Of a DNA stretch of 43,596 nt, positions 25,701 to 32,447 are shown in pieces. The notes under the pieces are model-generated. The model made no database searches. It saw only the letters and a list, made by a program, of their open reading frames with translations, and had not been told where the DNA came from. This DNA is from Planctomycetaceae bacterium (lineage in GTDB: Bacteria; Planctomycetota; Phycisphaerae; Phycisphaerales; SM1A02): assembly GCA_021297815.1 (NCBI GenBank), contig JAJTGK010000017.1, forward strand, positions 1-43,596, written 5' to 3'. The stretch's first letter is position 1; each line of letters begins with the position of its first letter. The translations under genes and the position numbers were made by a program.

Positions 25701-28364
25701 CTATTCGTCCGCGCCTTCCTCGTCGTGGAAGCGCAGCGCCTCGCTGTCGGCGTCGCTGTTGTCGTAATGGGTCTGGAAGACGGTTCCATCGCGCTCCGCC
25801 TCGTCGCGCAGCGTCTTCATGCGCTGCCAATCCTCCATCGTGACCACCACCTCGCGCGCGACCGAGCCCTTGTGCTCGCCGAGGATGCCCGCGAGACCCA
25901 TCTGGTCGACGAGCCGCGACGCACGCCCGTACCCGATCGCGAGGCGACGCTGCAGCAGCGACACGCTGCCACGCCCCGACTCGATCATGATCTCGACCGC
26001 CTGGTCGAACATCGGATCGCGCTCGCCGCCCGCGTCACCGCCTTCGCCGCCGCCCTCGCCACCGCTCGCGACCTGGCCCGAGCGGATCGTGAGCAGCTGG
26101 CGCTCGAAGTTCGGTGCCGCGACCGTCTTCAGGAACTTGGTGACCGCACGCGCCTCCTTGTCCTCGACCAGCGTGCCCTGCGAGCGGCGCGCATCGGTCT
26201 GGCTCGGCGTGACCACGAGCATGTCGCCCTGGCCGAGCAGCAGCTCCGCGCCCTTCTGGTCGAGCACGATGCGGCTGTCGGTGCCCGACGCCACCTTGAA
26301 GCTCACGCGGCACGGCATGTTCGACTTGATCAGGCCCGTCACGACGGTCGCCTGCGGGCGCTGCGTGGCGAGGATCAGGTGGATGCCGACCGCACGCGCC
26401 TTCTGCGCGATGCGCACGATCGAGTGCTCGACCTCCTTGTTGGTCATCATGAGGTCGGCGAGCTCGTCGATCACGAAGACCATGTACGGCAGCTTCTTCG
26501 GGATCTTCGCCCACTCCACATCGTCGGCGGGCTGCATGCGCTCGCGGAGCTCGGCCTCGCCGATCTCGTTGAACGAGCGGATGTCGCGCACGCCCGCTTC
26601 CTTGAGGAGCTCGTACCGCTCCTCCATCTTGGTGACCGCCCACTCGAGGATCGCCGCGGCCTTCGCCATCTCGGTGACCACGGGGCAGGCGAGGTGCGGG
26701 ATCTCGCTGAACTGCGCCATCTCGACCATCTTCGGGTCGACGAGCACGAGCTTCAGCTCGTCGGGGCGCTTCGTGTAGAGCCACGACATGATGATCGTGT
26801 TCATGCACACCGACTTGCCCGAGCCCGTGGTGCCCGCGATGAGCATGTGCGGCATCTTGGCGAGGTCGAGGACGAGCGGCTCGCCCGCCGAATCCTTGCC
26901 CATGAACATCGGAAGCATCATGCCCGAGGCGTGTCCGCTCGACATGAGCTCCTTGAGGCGCACCTTCTCCTTCTGGCGGTTGGGCACCTCGATGCCGACC
27001 GCGCTGCGGCCGACCATGTTCGGGATGATGCGCACATTCGGCGCCTGCAGCGCGCGCGCGATGTCCTTCGCGATCGTCTCGAGCCGCGCCACGCGCGTGC
27101 CCGCCGCGAGCTCGACCGAGTACAGCGTGACCACGGGGCCCGACTCGATGTGCGTGATCTCACCCTCGAGGCCATAGGTCGACAGCGTTCGCGTGAGCAG
27201 TTCGGCCTGCTCGCGCACATACGCCTCCATCTTCGCGGAGTAGTTGCCCTCGGGCTCCTCGAGGAGCTCGAGCGTGGGGAACTGGTAGCCCGAGTAGTCG
27301 GGCGTGCGCGGAATGTCCTCGTCGCGCAGCGTCGTCGCCGCGGGCTTCGCGGTCATCTTGATGGGGAGCTTCTCGATCTTCGCGCGAAGCTCGTCCTCGC
27401 TCAGCGGCGCACGGGCCGTGGTCGTGGGAGCGGTGGGGGCCGACGCGGCCGTCGACGCGGGCGTCAGCTCCGCCTCGTCGCTGGCGTCGGAATCCTCGCA
27501 GGAATCCTCGTCGGACTCCTCCGCATCCGTCTCATCGCTCGCCTCGTCGACGATGCCGTCCTCATCCTCGTCGGCGTCAACCTCGTCGCTGCTCGCCTCA
27601 GGCTCCTCGTCGGCGTCGACGACGGCCGCCTTGCTCTTCGTCGCTGTCGCCGCCGCCGCACGCGCGCTGCGACGCGAGCGACCCGCGCCCGCCACCGCAG
27701 GCTGCGGGAACATCGCGCTGAACCGCTCGCGCATCGCCGCGAAGTTGCCCTTCCAGTCGGCTTCCCAGATCGGCGAGAGGAACGCAAACGCCCGCGCGAG
27801 TGCGCCAGGCAGCATCGCCACCAGCGCATCGGCCGTCACGATCGCGCCGATCGACAGCGCGGCCAGGAACAGGATCGACGCGCCGACCGGCCCGAAGCGG
27901 CCATGCAGCTCGTCGGCGAACCACATGGGCACGATGCCCGCATCGACGCCCGTCAGCGAGCCCGCGCTCGGGAACCACTCCGCATGCAGGCCGCCGAACG
28001 CGGCCATCGCCACGAGGCAGCCGACGAAGCGCACGAACGGATGCGTGACCGCACGGCCCATCGCCGTCGCGACGAGCAGCACGCCGAGATAGATCATCGG
28101 GAGCCACACCGCGACGCCGAAGGTGAAGTACAGCCCGTACGCGATCGCCGCGCCGAACCTGCCGCACAGGTTGAGCGGCGGATCGTTCGGCACCGCGACG
28201 ACATGCGTCGGCCAGTCGGCGGACTGGAAGCTGGCGAGGCTCGCCGCGAGGAAGGTCCAGGAGGCTGCGCACAGCACCCAGATCATGCGGCGGCGGTTGA
28301 GGGACGGATCGCTCTCCGCGGCGCCATGATCGGCGTCCGCGGCCTTACGGGCAGTCTTTGGCAT
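25701..28364 (-). CDS. ftsK: DNA translocase FtsK/SpoIIIE
   Basis: Hexameric ATPase pumping chromosome ends through the division septum. The 887-residue product has an N-terminal membrane part with four or five helices (residues about 25-190) and a Ser/Asp/Glu-rich acidic linker (about 250-300). The motor domain follows, with Walker A GTTGSGKS (about 510) and the stretch VFVIDELADLMM. A winged-helix gamma domain ends the protein (SVSLLQRRLAIGYGRASRLVDQM). It is shorter than E. coli FtsK because the linker is short. The start at MPKTARKAAD is where the family begins; the open frame runs on upstream through the oppositely oriented fabZ. No TANNNT box at the usual distance. Confidence 0.95.
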   Translation of the reverse strand: MPKTARKAADADHGAAESDPSLNRRRMIWVLCAASWTFLAASLASFQSADWPTHVVAVPNDPPLNLCGRFGAAIAYGLYFTFGVAVWLPMIYLGVLLVATAMGRAVTHPFVRFVGCLVAMAAFGGLHAEWFPSAGSLTGVDAGIVPMWFADELHGRFGPVGASILFLAALSIGAIVTADALVAMLPGALARAFAFLSPIWEADWKGNFAAMRERFSAMFPQPAVAGAGRSRRSARAAAATATKSKAAVVDADEEPEASSDEVDADEDEDGIVDEASDETDAEESDEDSCEDSDASDEAELTPASTAASAPTAPTTTARAPLSEDELRAKIEKLPIKMTAKPAATTLRDEDIPRTPDYSGYQFPTLELLEEPEGNYSAKMEAYVREQAELLTRTLSTYGLEGEITHIESGPVVTLYSVELAAGTRVARLETIAKDIARALQAPNVRIIPNMVGRSAVGIEVPNRQKEKVRLKELMSSGHASGMMLPMFMGKDSAGEPLVLDLAKMPHMLIAGTTGSGKSVCMNTIIMSWLYTKRPDELKLVLVDPKMVEMAQFSEIPHLACPVVTEMAKAAAILEWAVTKMEERYELLKEAGVRDIRSFNEIGEAELRERMQPADDVEWAKIPKKLPYMVFVIDELADLMMTNKEVEHSIVRIAQKARAVGIHLILATQRPQATVVTGLIKSNMPCRVSFKVASGTDSRIVLDQKGAELLLGQGDMLVVTPSQTDARRSQGTLVEDKEARAVTKFLKTVAAPNFERQLLTIRSGQVASGGEGGGEGGDAGGERDPMFDQAVEIMIESGRGSVSLLQRRLAIGYGRASRLVDQMGLAGILGEHKGSVAREVVVTMEDWQRMKTLRDEAERDGTVFQTHYDNSDADSEALRFHDEEGADE

Positions 28365-28466
28365 GGTCCCGATATCGGCAGGAACGCCTTGAAAACCGCA
28401 CTCTCGCGCCGCGCTCTCACCCCTCCGCGCCTCGCGCCGCGGCACGACGCTGCCCGCCCGTTCCGC

Positions 28467-28472
28467 TACCTT
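28467..28472 (+). promoter_or_regulatory. TANNNT -10 box of the fabZ-ACP unit
   Basis: TACCTT, 6 nt before the ATG at 28479. Confidence 0.45.
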
Positions 28473-28478
28473 CCCGCC

Positions 28479-28883
28479 ATGCACTTCCGCCTCGTCGACC
28501 ACTTCCTCGAGCTCACCGACAGCTCGGCCGTGGCCATCAAGAATGTGACCGCCGCCGAGGAGTACCTCCAGGACCACTTCCCCGGGTTCCCCGTGCTCCC
28601 AGGGGTCTTCATGGTCGAGGCGCTGACGCAGGCCGCGCGCGCCGTCCTCGAGCGCCGCGGGCAGCCGCGCATGGTGCTCGGCGAGGTCAAGGCGCTCCGC
28701 TACGGCAGCTTCGTGCGCCCGGGCGAAAGCCTGAAGGTCGAGGTCACCCTCGAGAAGACCCGCGACGACGGCTGCGTGGTATTCAAGGCGCAGGGCACCG
28801 TGATCCGAGGAGCGGGAACGGGGTTGGAGGCCGCCGAGACGGCGGTGGCGGGCCGCCTTATACTGCGCCCCCTTCGGAACTGA
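28479..28883 (+). CDS. FabZ-like (3R)-hydroxyacyl-ACP dehydratase
   Basis: Hot-dog fold dehydratase. The 134-residue product has the FabZ active-site block YLQDHFPGFPVLPGVFMVEAL with His33 and Glu47 as the catalytic pair. The following strands (MVLGEVKALRYGSFVRPGESL) match the family. It dehydrates 3-hydroxyacyl-ACP in fatty acid or special-lipid synthesis. It is first in a three-gene unit with an ACP and a second hot-dog dehydratase, diverging from ftsK. Whether it is the main FabZ or belongs to a side pathway cannot be told from one locus. Confidence 0.85.
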   Translation: MHFRLVDHFLELTDSSAVAIKNVTAAEEYLQDHFPGFPVLPGVFMVEALTQAARAVLERRGQPRMVLGEVKALRYGSFVRPGESLKVEVTLEKTRDDGCVVFKAQGTVIRGAGTGLEAAETAVAGRLILRPLRN

Positions 28884-28910
28884 CGGAGCCTGGAACTGAT
28901 GGAGTCCACG

Positions 28911-29312
28911 ATGGCCAAGAGCCGCGAAGAAATCGAAGCCGATGTCCGTGATGTGCTGGTCGACGCCCTGGGTGTCGACGAGGACGATGTCGTTCCGACC
29001 GCAACCCTGAAGGGCGACCTCGGCGCCGAGAGCATCGACTACCTCGACATCGTGTTCCGCCTCGAGAAGAAGTTCTCCACGCCCGAGAAGCCGTTCAAGA
29101 TCGCGCAGGGCGAGCTCTTCCCCGAGAACCTCATGACCGACCCCTCGCTCGTCGAGGGCGGCAAGGTCACCGCGAAGGGCATCGCGCTCCTCAAGGAGCG
29201 CGTCCCGCATGTCGAACTCGGCTCGTTCGAGCAGGACCCCCAGGTCACGAAGCTGTCGGGCCTCTTCACCGTGAAGAGCCTGTGCGACTTCGTGCAGCGC
29301 AAGCTCGGCTGA
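28911..29312 (+). CDS. Extended acyl carrier protein
   Basis: The 133-residue protein carries the ACP four-helix motif: DVRDVLVDALGVDEDDVVPTATL, then GDLGAESIDYLDIVFRLE, where Ser41 is the phosphopantetheine site (E-S-I in place of the usual D-S-L). Ordinary ACPs are about 80 residues. Here some 55 residues are added between the third helix and the end (LFPENLMTDPSLVEGG through FEQDPQVTKL), before a terminal helix FTVKSLCDFVQRKL. An ATG at 28899 is in frame; 28911 is preferred for its GGAG 6 nt upstream. The stop overlaps the next gene's ATG by one base. Confidence 0.82.
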   Translation: MAKSREEIEADVRDVLVDALGVDEDDVVPTATLKGDLGAESIDYLDIVFRLEKKFSTPEKPFKIAQGELFPENLMTDPSLVEGGKVTAKGIALLKERVPHVELGSFEQDPQVTKLSGLFTVKSLCDFVQRKLG

Positions 29313-29839
29313 TGCGCTGGATGTGGATCGACAAGGTCGTCGCGTACGAGCCCAACAGGCGGCTCGTCGCCGTGAAGGGCGTGTCGCTCTCCGAGGAGCA
29401 TCTGCACGCGCACTTCGCGGCCGAGGGCGCGCTGCCCGCGTGCCCCGTGATGCCGAACTCGCTCATCCTCGAGGGCATGGCGCAGACCGCGGGCATCCTC
29501 GTGGGCAGCGTGCATGGCTTCCGCGAGAAGGTCGTGCTCGCCAAGGTCGCGTCGGCGGTCATCGAGCGCGATGTCAATCCTGGCGAGACGATCCGCTACG
29601 ACGCGACCATCGAGCGCATGGACGAGTCGGGCGCGAGCACGGTCGGCACCATCGAGCGCTTCTCGTTCGTCGACAACGCGTGGGCGCCCGTCGGCCGCAT
29701 CGAGATGATGTTCAGCCACCTCGACCAGAACCGCGCGGGCACCGAGTTCCCCGAGGAGAACTTCGTGTTCGGCGAGAACTTCCGCACGCTGCTGTCGGGC
29801 CTCGGCGCCATCGCGCCTGGGGCGAAGTCCCCGCATTGA
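29312..29839 (+). CDS. FabA/FabZ-like hot-dog dehydratase
   Basis: The 175-residue product begins MRWMWIDKVVAYEPNRRLVAV and has the FabA/FabZ-type active-site block HAHFAAEGALPACPVMPNSL followed by ILEGMAQTAG (His34 and Glu54 as the likely pair). The C-terminal half continues with hot-dog strands and a 20-residue tail. It is coupled to the ACP gene by TGATG. Two unlike dehydratases flanking a dedicated ACP suggest a specialised acyl pathway such as polyunsaturated or hydroxylated lipid formation; that is inference. Confidence 0.82.
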   Translation: MRWMWIDKVVAYEPNRRLVAVKGVSLSEEHLHAHFAAEGALPACPVMPNSLILEGMAQTAGILVGSVHGFREKVVLAKVASAVIERDVNPGETIRYDATIERMDESGASTVGTIERFSFVDNAWAPVGRIEMMFSHLDQNRAGTEFPEENFVFGENFRTLLSGLGAIAPGAKSPH

Positions 29840-29912
29840 TCGCGGGCTGAATCCCGCGCCGGCGCCAAGGGCTCCGATCCTTCCCGCCATGCCGGCGGCC
29901 GAAGGAGCACCC

Positions 29913-30434
29913 ATGCCCAGGCTTGCGATCGTCGAACCGAAGGACGCCACGGGAGAGGCCGCGCGGATCCTCGCATCCGCCCCGATCAACATCTTCAAGG
30001 GGCTGGCCGCGCACCCCGAGATCTTCACCGCATTCGTGTCGTTCATGCGTGCGGTCGAGCATGCGCCCGTACTCACCAGGGCCGAGAAGGAGCTGGTCAT
30101 GCTGCGCGCCGCCGAGTTGCGCGGCTGCGGCTACTGCACCGCGGCGCACACGCCGATTGCATCGGGCGCTGGCGTCGACGCGACGACGGCGCTCGAGGCG
30201 CGCCGCGGCCGCTCGGGCGATCCGAAGCGCCAGGCGCTGCTCGCGTTCACGAGCGCCGTGGTCGAGAAGGAGGGCTTCGTCAGCGACGCCCAGCTCGCCG
30301 AGTTCCGCGCCGCGGGATACGACGACAAGGCCGCGATCGAGGCGATCGCCGCGATCACGCTCATGACCTTCACGACCCTCTTCAACCATGTGCACGACAC
30401 GGCGCTCGACTTCCCGCCCGTGCCCGCCGCCTGA
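29913..30434 (+). CDS. AhpD-like carboxymuconolactone decarboxylase family protein
   Basis: A 173-residue alkylhydroperoxidase D-fold protein. The redox motif CGYCTAAH gives Cys72, Cys75 and His79, with the upstream Glu in TRAEKELVMLRAAELRGC, the CMD-domain pattern of peroxidase-related proteins. It probably reduces peroxides using a thiol donor. ATG 29913 has GGAG 6 nt before it; an in-frame ATG at 29889 lies in a CTTCCCGCCATG context like that of fabZ and could be the true leaderless start. It is followed by a terminator and a 420-bp gap. Confidence 0.85.
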   Translation: MPRLAIVEPKDATGEAARILASAPINIFKGLAAHPEIFTAFVSFMRAVEHAPVLTRAEKELVMLRAAELRGCGYCTAAHTPIASGAGVDATTALEARRGRSGDPKRQALLAFTSAVVEKEGFVSDAQLAEFRAAGYDDKAAIEAIAAITLMTFTTLFNHVHDTALDFPPVPAA

Positions 30435-30465
30435 CCAAGGCCAGGCGACGCACTTCGCAAAACCA

Positions 30466-30498
30466 CACCGCCCCGCGCAGGTCATGCGCGGGGCGGTG
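30466..30498 (+). terminator. Stem-loop terminator after the AhpD-like gene
   Basis: A perfect 14-bp stem (CACCGCCCCGCGCA with its complement), loop GGTCA, followed by GCGTTT. Strong stem, weak T-run. Confidence 0.65.
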
Positions 30499-30844
30499 GC
30501 GTTTCAGACTGCGGTCCGGGTTGCTCCTCAGCCAACCCGGTCCGCTCGGAGGCAAGGGAGGCCCCGATCGGGGAGGCATGTCCGATGCGGGGCCGATCCA
30601 AGGTCGTCTCGCCCGGGCGAACCCGGACTTGACCCGTCGCACCGCGGAGTCCCTTACGCGGCGGCGACTTCACAACAGTCGATTTCACGGGCGCCGCACG
30701 CAAGTACATCGATCGATGTCGGGGCCGAAGGCGGTTGGTCTGTGCGGCCTCGGCGGCCTACGCGTTCCCAAGGGCGCGTTCGAGACGGTGTTCGAGCGCG
30801 GAAACAGTCCTCCGACGGCCAAAAACACGCCCCGAGGCCTGCCG

Positions 30845-30850
30845 TAGGAT
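30845..30850 (+). promoter_or_regulatory. TANNNT -10 box of coaD
   Basis: TAGGAT, 6 nt before the GTG at 30857. Supports the GTG start. Confidence 0.5.
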
Positions 30851-30856
30851 GCCTGC

Positions 30857-31414
30857 GTGAGCCGCCATCTCGCCATCTACACGGGCTCGTTCGACCCGAT
30901 CAGCTTCGGCCATCTCGACATCCTCGGCCGCAGCCGCGGCATGTTCGACGAGGTCGTGCTCGCCATCGGCCGCAACCCGAACAAGGAGGCGCTCTTCAGC
31001 TTCGACGAGCGCGAGTCGATGGCGAAGGCCCTCGTCGCCGAGATGCTGGAGAAGGAGCCGCACGGCGCGCTCGTGCGCGTCGAGCACTACACGGGCCTGA
31101 CCGTCGACTACGCGAAGGCGGTGGGCGCGTGCGCCATCATCCGCGGCATCCGCAACATCACCGACCTCGCGGGCGAGTGCCAGCTCGCCATCACCAACCG
31201 CCAGGTCGCGGGCATCGAGACGGTCTTCATCGTGACGGGCGAGAACTTCGCCTACACGAGTTCGAGCCTGATCAAGCAGATCGCCGCGCTCGGCGGCTCG
31301 CTCGACGCGCTGTCCACGCTGGTGCCCCCGGTCGTGATCGACGCGCTGCGGTCGAAGCGCCGCGACCCGTCGAACCCCATCGGGCGCCTCGCCCGCGACG
31401 GGCTCGCCGAGTGA
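30857..31414 (+). CDS. coaD: Phosphopantetheine adenylyltransferase
   Basis: Penultimate step of CoA synthesis: 4'-phosphopantetheine plus ATP to dephospho-CoA. The 185-residue product has the nucleotidyltransferase loop YTGSFDPISFGHLDIL, AIGRNPNKEALFSFDER, GLTVDYAKAVGACAIIRGIR and the C-terminal SSSLIKQIA, in the position of the ISSTxVR motif. Family length is about 160; the excess is a C-terminal tail (RSKRRDPSNPIGRLARDG). The start is GTG, 6 nt after TAGGAT. It is the first gene of a group that includes panB, another CoA-pathway gene. Confidence 0.95.
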   Translation: MSRHLAIYTGSFDPISFGHLDILGRSRGMFDEVVLAIGRNPNKEALFSFDERESMAKALVAEMLEKEPHGALVRVEHYTGLTVDYAKAVGACAIIRGIRNITDLAGECQLAITNRQVAGIETVFIVTGENFAYTSSSLIKQIAALGGSLDALSTLVPPVVIDALRSKRRDPSNPIGRLARDGLAE

Positions 31415-31428
31415 CGCCGCCGCGCTGA

Positions 31429-31434
31429 TACCCT
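31429..31434 (+). promoter_or_regulatory. TANNNT -10 box of the MBL-fold gene
   Basis: TACCCT, 9 nt before the ATG at 31444. It lies 14 bp after the coaD stop codon. Confidence 0.4.
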
Positions 31435-31443
31435 GCGCGCCTC

Positions 31444-32127
31444 ATGTCCGCGACTGTCCGCGTCATCTCCATCGGAACCATGGCCGCAAACCCTCACTGG
31501 GGTGAGCGCGGCGCCGTGCGCCCTCCGCACGCGACGACTTCGCTCGTCGTGTCGGGGGCCGCGCGAATCCTGGTCGACCCGTCGCTTCCCGCCCAGGCAC
31601 TGGTGCCGCGGCTCGCCGAGCGCGCAGGCATCGGGCCCGACCAGATCACGCATGTCTTCCTGACCTGCCTCAGCCCGACGCATCGTCGCGGCCTGCTCGC
31701 GTTCGAGCGGGCGCAGTGGCTGGTGAGCGAGCGCGAGCGCGAGACGATCGGCGTGCAGCTCATCGAGAAGCTGCGCGAGGCGCAGGAAGCAGGGGACGAG
31801 GACCTCGTGCAGACGATCGGTCAGGAAGTCGCGGTGGTGCAGCGCACGACATCCGCGCCCGACCGTCTGGCGGCGGGGGTCGATCTCTTTCCGCTGTACG
31901 GCGCAACCCCGGGCTGCTGCGGGCTGCTGCTCCCGTCGGCAGGTTCGACCACGCTCATCGCGGGCGATGCGGTGCCGACGGTGGAGCACCTCGAGGCGGG
32001 TCAGGTCATCTCGCCGTGCTACGACCTCGAGTCGGCGCGCGAGAGTTTCACCGAAGCGGTCGAGATCGCGGACTGGATCGTGTGCGGCCGCGACAACATG
32101 GTGCCGAACCAGTCGCGGCGCATCTAG
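31444..32127 (+). CDS. Degenerate metallo-beta-lactamase-fold protein
   Basis: The 227-residue product has the MBL layout: an early strand/loop VISIGTMAANPHWG, an LVDPSLP strand, the motif-1 position THVFLTCLSPTHRRGLL, the TPG strand GATPGCCGLLLPS and the strand STTLIAGDAV. Where active enzymes have T-H-x-H-x-D-H, this has T-C-L-S-P-T-H (74-80), so three of four ligands are lost. The TPGH histidine is replaced by Cys as well. Only the Asp of AGDAV remains clear. It is probably not a zinc hydrolase; binding or structural role unknown. Two 55-bp palindromes follow it. Confidence 0.7.
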   Translation: MSATVRVISIGTMAANPHWGERGAVRPPHATTSLVVSGAARILVDPSLPAQALVPRLAERAGIGPDQITHVFLTCLSPTHRRGLLAFERAQWLVSERERETIGVQLIEKLREAQEAGDEDLVQTIGQEVAVVQRTTSAPDRLAAGVDLFPLYGATPGCCGLLLPSAGSTTLIAGDAVPTVEHLEAGQVISPCYDLESARESFTEAVEIADWIVCGRDNMVPNQSRRI

Positions 32128-32141
32128 CGCTGTTTCCGGCC

Positions 32142-32196
32142 GGTGCCTGGCACATGCCAGGCAGTGCCAGGCACTGCACGGCACGAGCCAGGCACC
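32142..32196 (+). repeat. 55-bp nested palindrome, copy C
   Basis: It starts 14 bp after the MBL-fold gene. The left arm reads GGTGCCTGGCACATGCC (ACAT for ACGT) and the right arm GGCACGAGCCAGGCACC (ACGA for ACGT). The most decayed of the four copies. The 155 bp between C and D hold no gene that I can see. Confidence 0.95.
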
Positions 32197-32351
32197 AAGC
32201 CGAGTCGTGATCGCCGTTCGCTGGCACGGCGCTCCACCGACCGACGCGAACTTCTCGGAATCGCTCGAACGCGGCCAAATTGTTCGCGTTCGCGCACCAG
32301 TGCCCCCATCGACCCGCCCGTGCAGGGCCTCGCGCACGCCGAGGGCCGCCC

Positions 32352-32406
32352 GGTGCCTGGCACGTGCCAGGCAGTGCCAGGCACTGCACGGCACGTGCCA
32401 GGCACC
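32352..32406 (+). repeat. 55-bp nested palindrome, copy D (perfect)
   Basis: Outer arms GGTGCCTGGCACGTGCC and GGCACGTGCCAGGCACC are exact reverse complements (17 bp), each with a CACGTG core. The inner palindrome GCAGTGCC-A-GGCACTGC is also perfect. It ends 28 bp before the panB -10 box, so it could act on panB expression. Confidence 0.95.
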
Positions 32407-32434
32407 AGTCGGTTGGGAGCGCCGCCCACGCCCC

Positions 32435-32440
32435 TATGAT
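32435..32440 (+). promoter_or_regulatory. TANNNT -10 box of panB, decides its start
   Basis: TATGAT, 7 nt before the ATG at 32448. Two in-frame upstream ATGs (32436, 32439) lie inside or overlap this hexamer, so they are probably not transcribed. Confidence 0.5.
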
Positions 32441-32447
32441 GCACCCC

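Larger units (their letters stand above)
30435..30856 (+). other. Structured intergenic region without a recognised gene
   Basis: Between the AhpD-like gene and coaD. It holds the terminator at 30466-30498, a second strong stem at 30511-30545 (GCGGTCCGGGTTG pairing with CAACCCGGTCCGC, one mismatch), and a 14-bp perfect palindrome ACATCGATCGATGT at 30706-30719. Short frames on both strands exist but show no family resemblance. I compared it by eye with RNase P RNA, SRP RNA and tRNA cores and found no match. An unannotated small RNA is possible. Confidence 0.5.

Noticed and set aside
25563-28883. A 1106-codon plus-strand frame opposite ftsK
   Set aside because: Only the end is fabZ, from 28479. 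The remainder is antisense to an unmistakable FtsK and has shadow-like composition.
30482-30709. Small frames on both strands in the gap before coaD
   Set aside because: No start signal, no family resemblance, and composition like non-coding G+C-rich DNA; treated as intergenic.
30499-30844. Possible RNase P RNA, SRP RNA or tRNA before coaD
   Set aside because: The conserved cores (such as GGAAGGAAGCAGCC for SRP RNA or the T-loop GGTTCRANTCC) could not be found on either strand.
25429-32406. Reading the four palindromes as a CRISPR array
   Set aside because: Spacings of 88, 6,500 and 155 bp are irregular, the repeats are too long and doubly palindromic, and no cas gene is near.
32280-32447. 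A longer panB product reading through palindrome copy D
   Set aside because: The extra residues are translated repeat DNA without PanB homology, and the -10 box lies inside that stretch.
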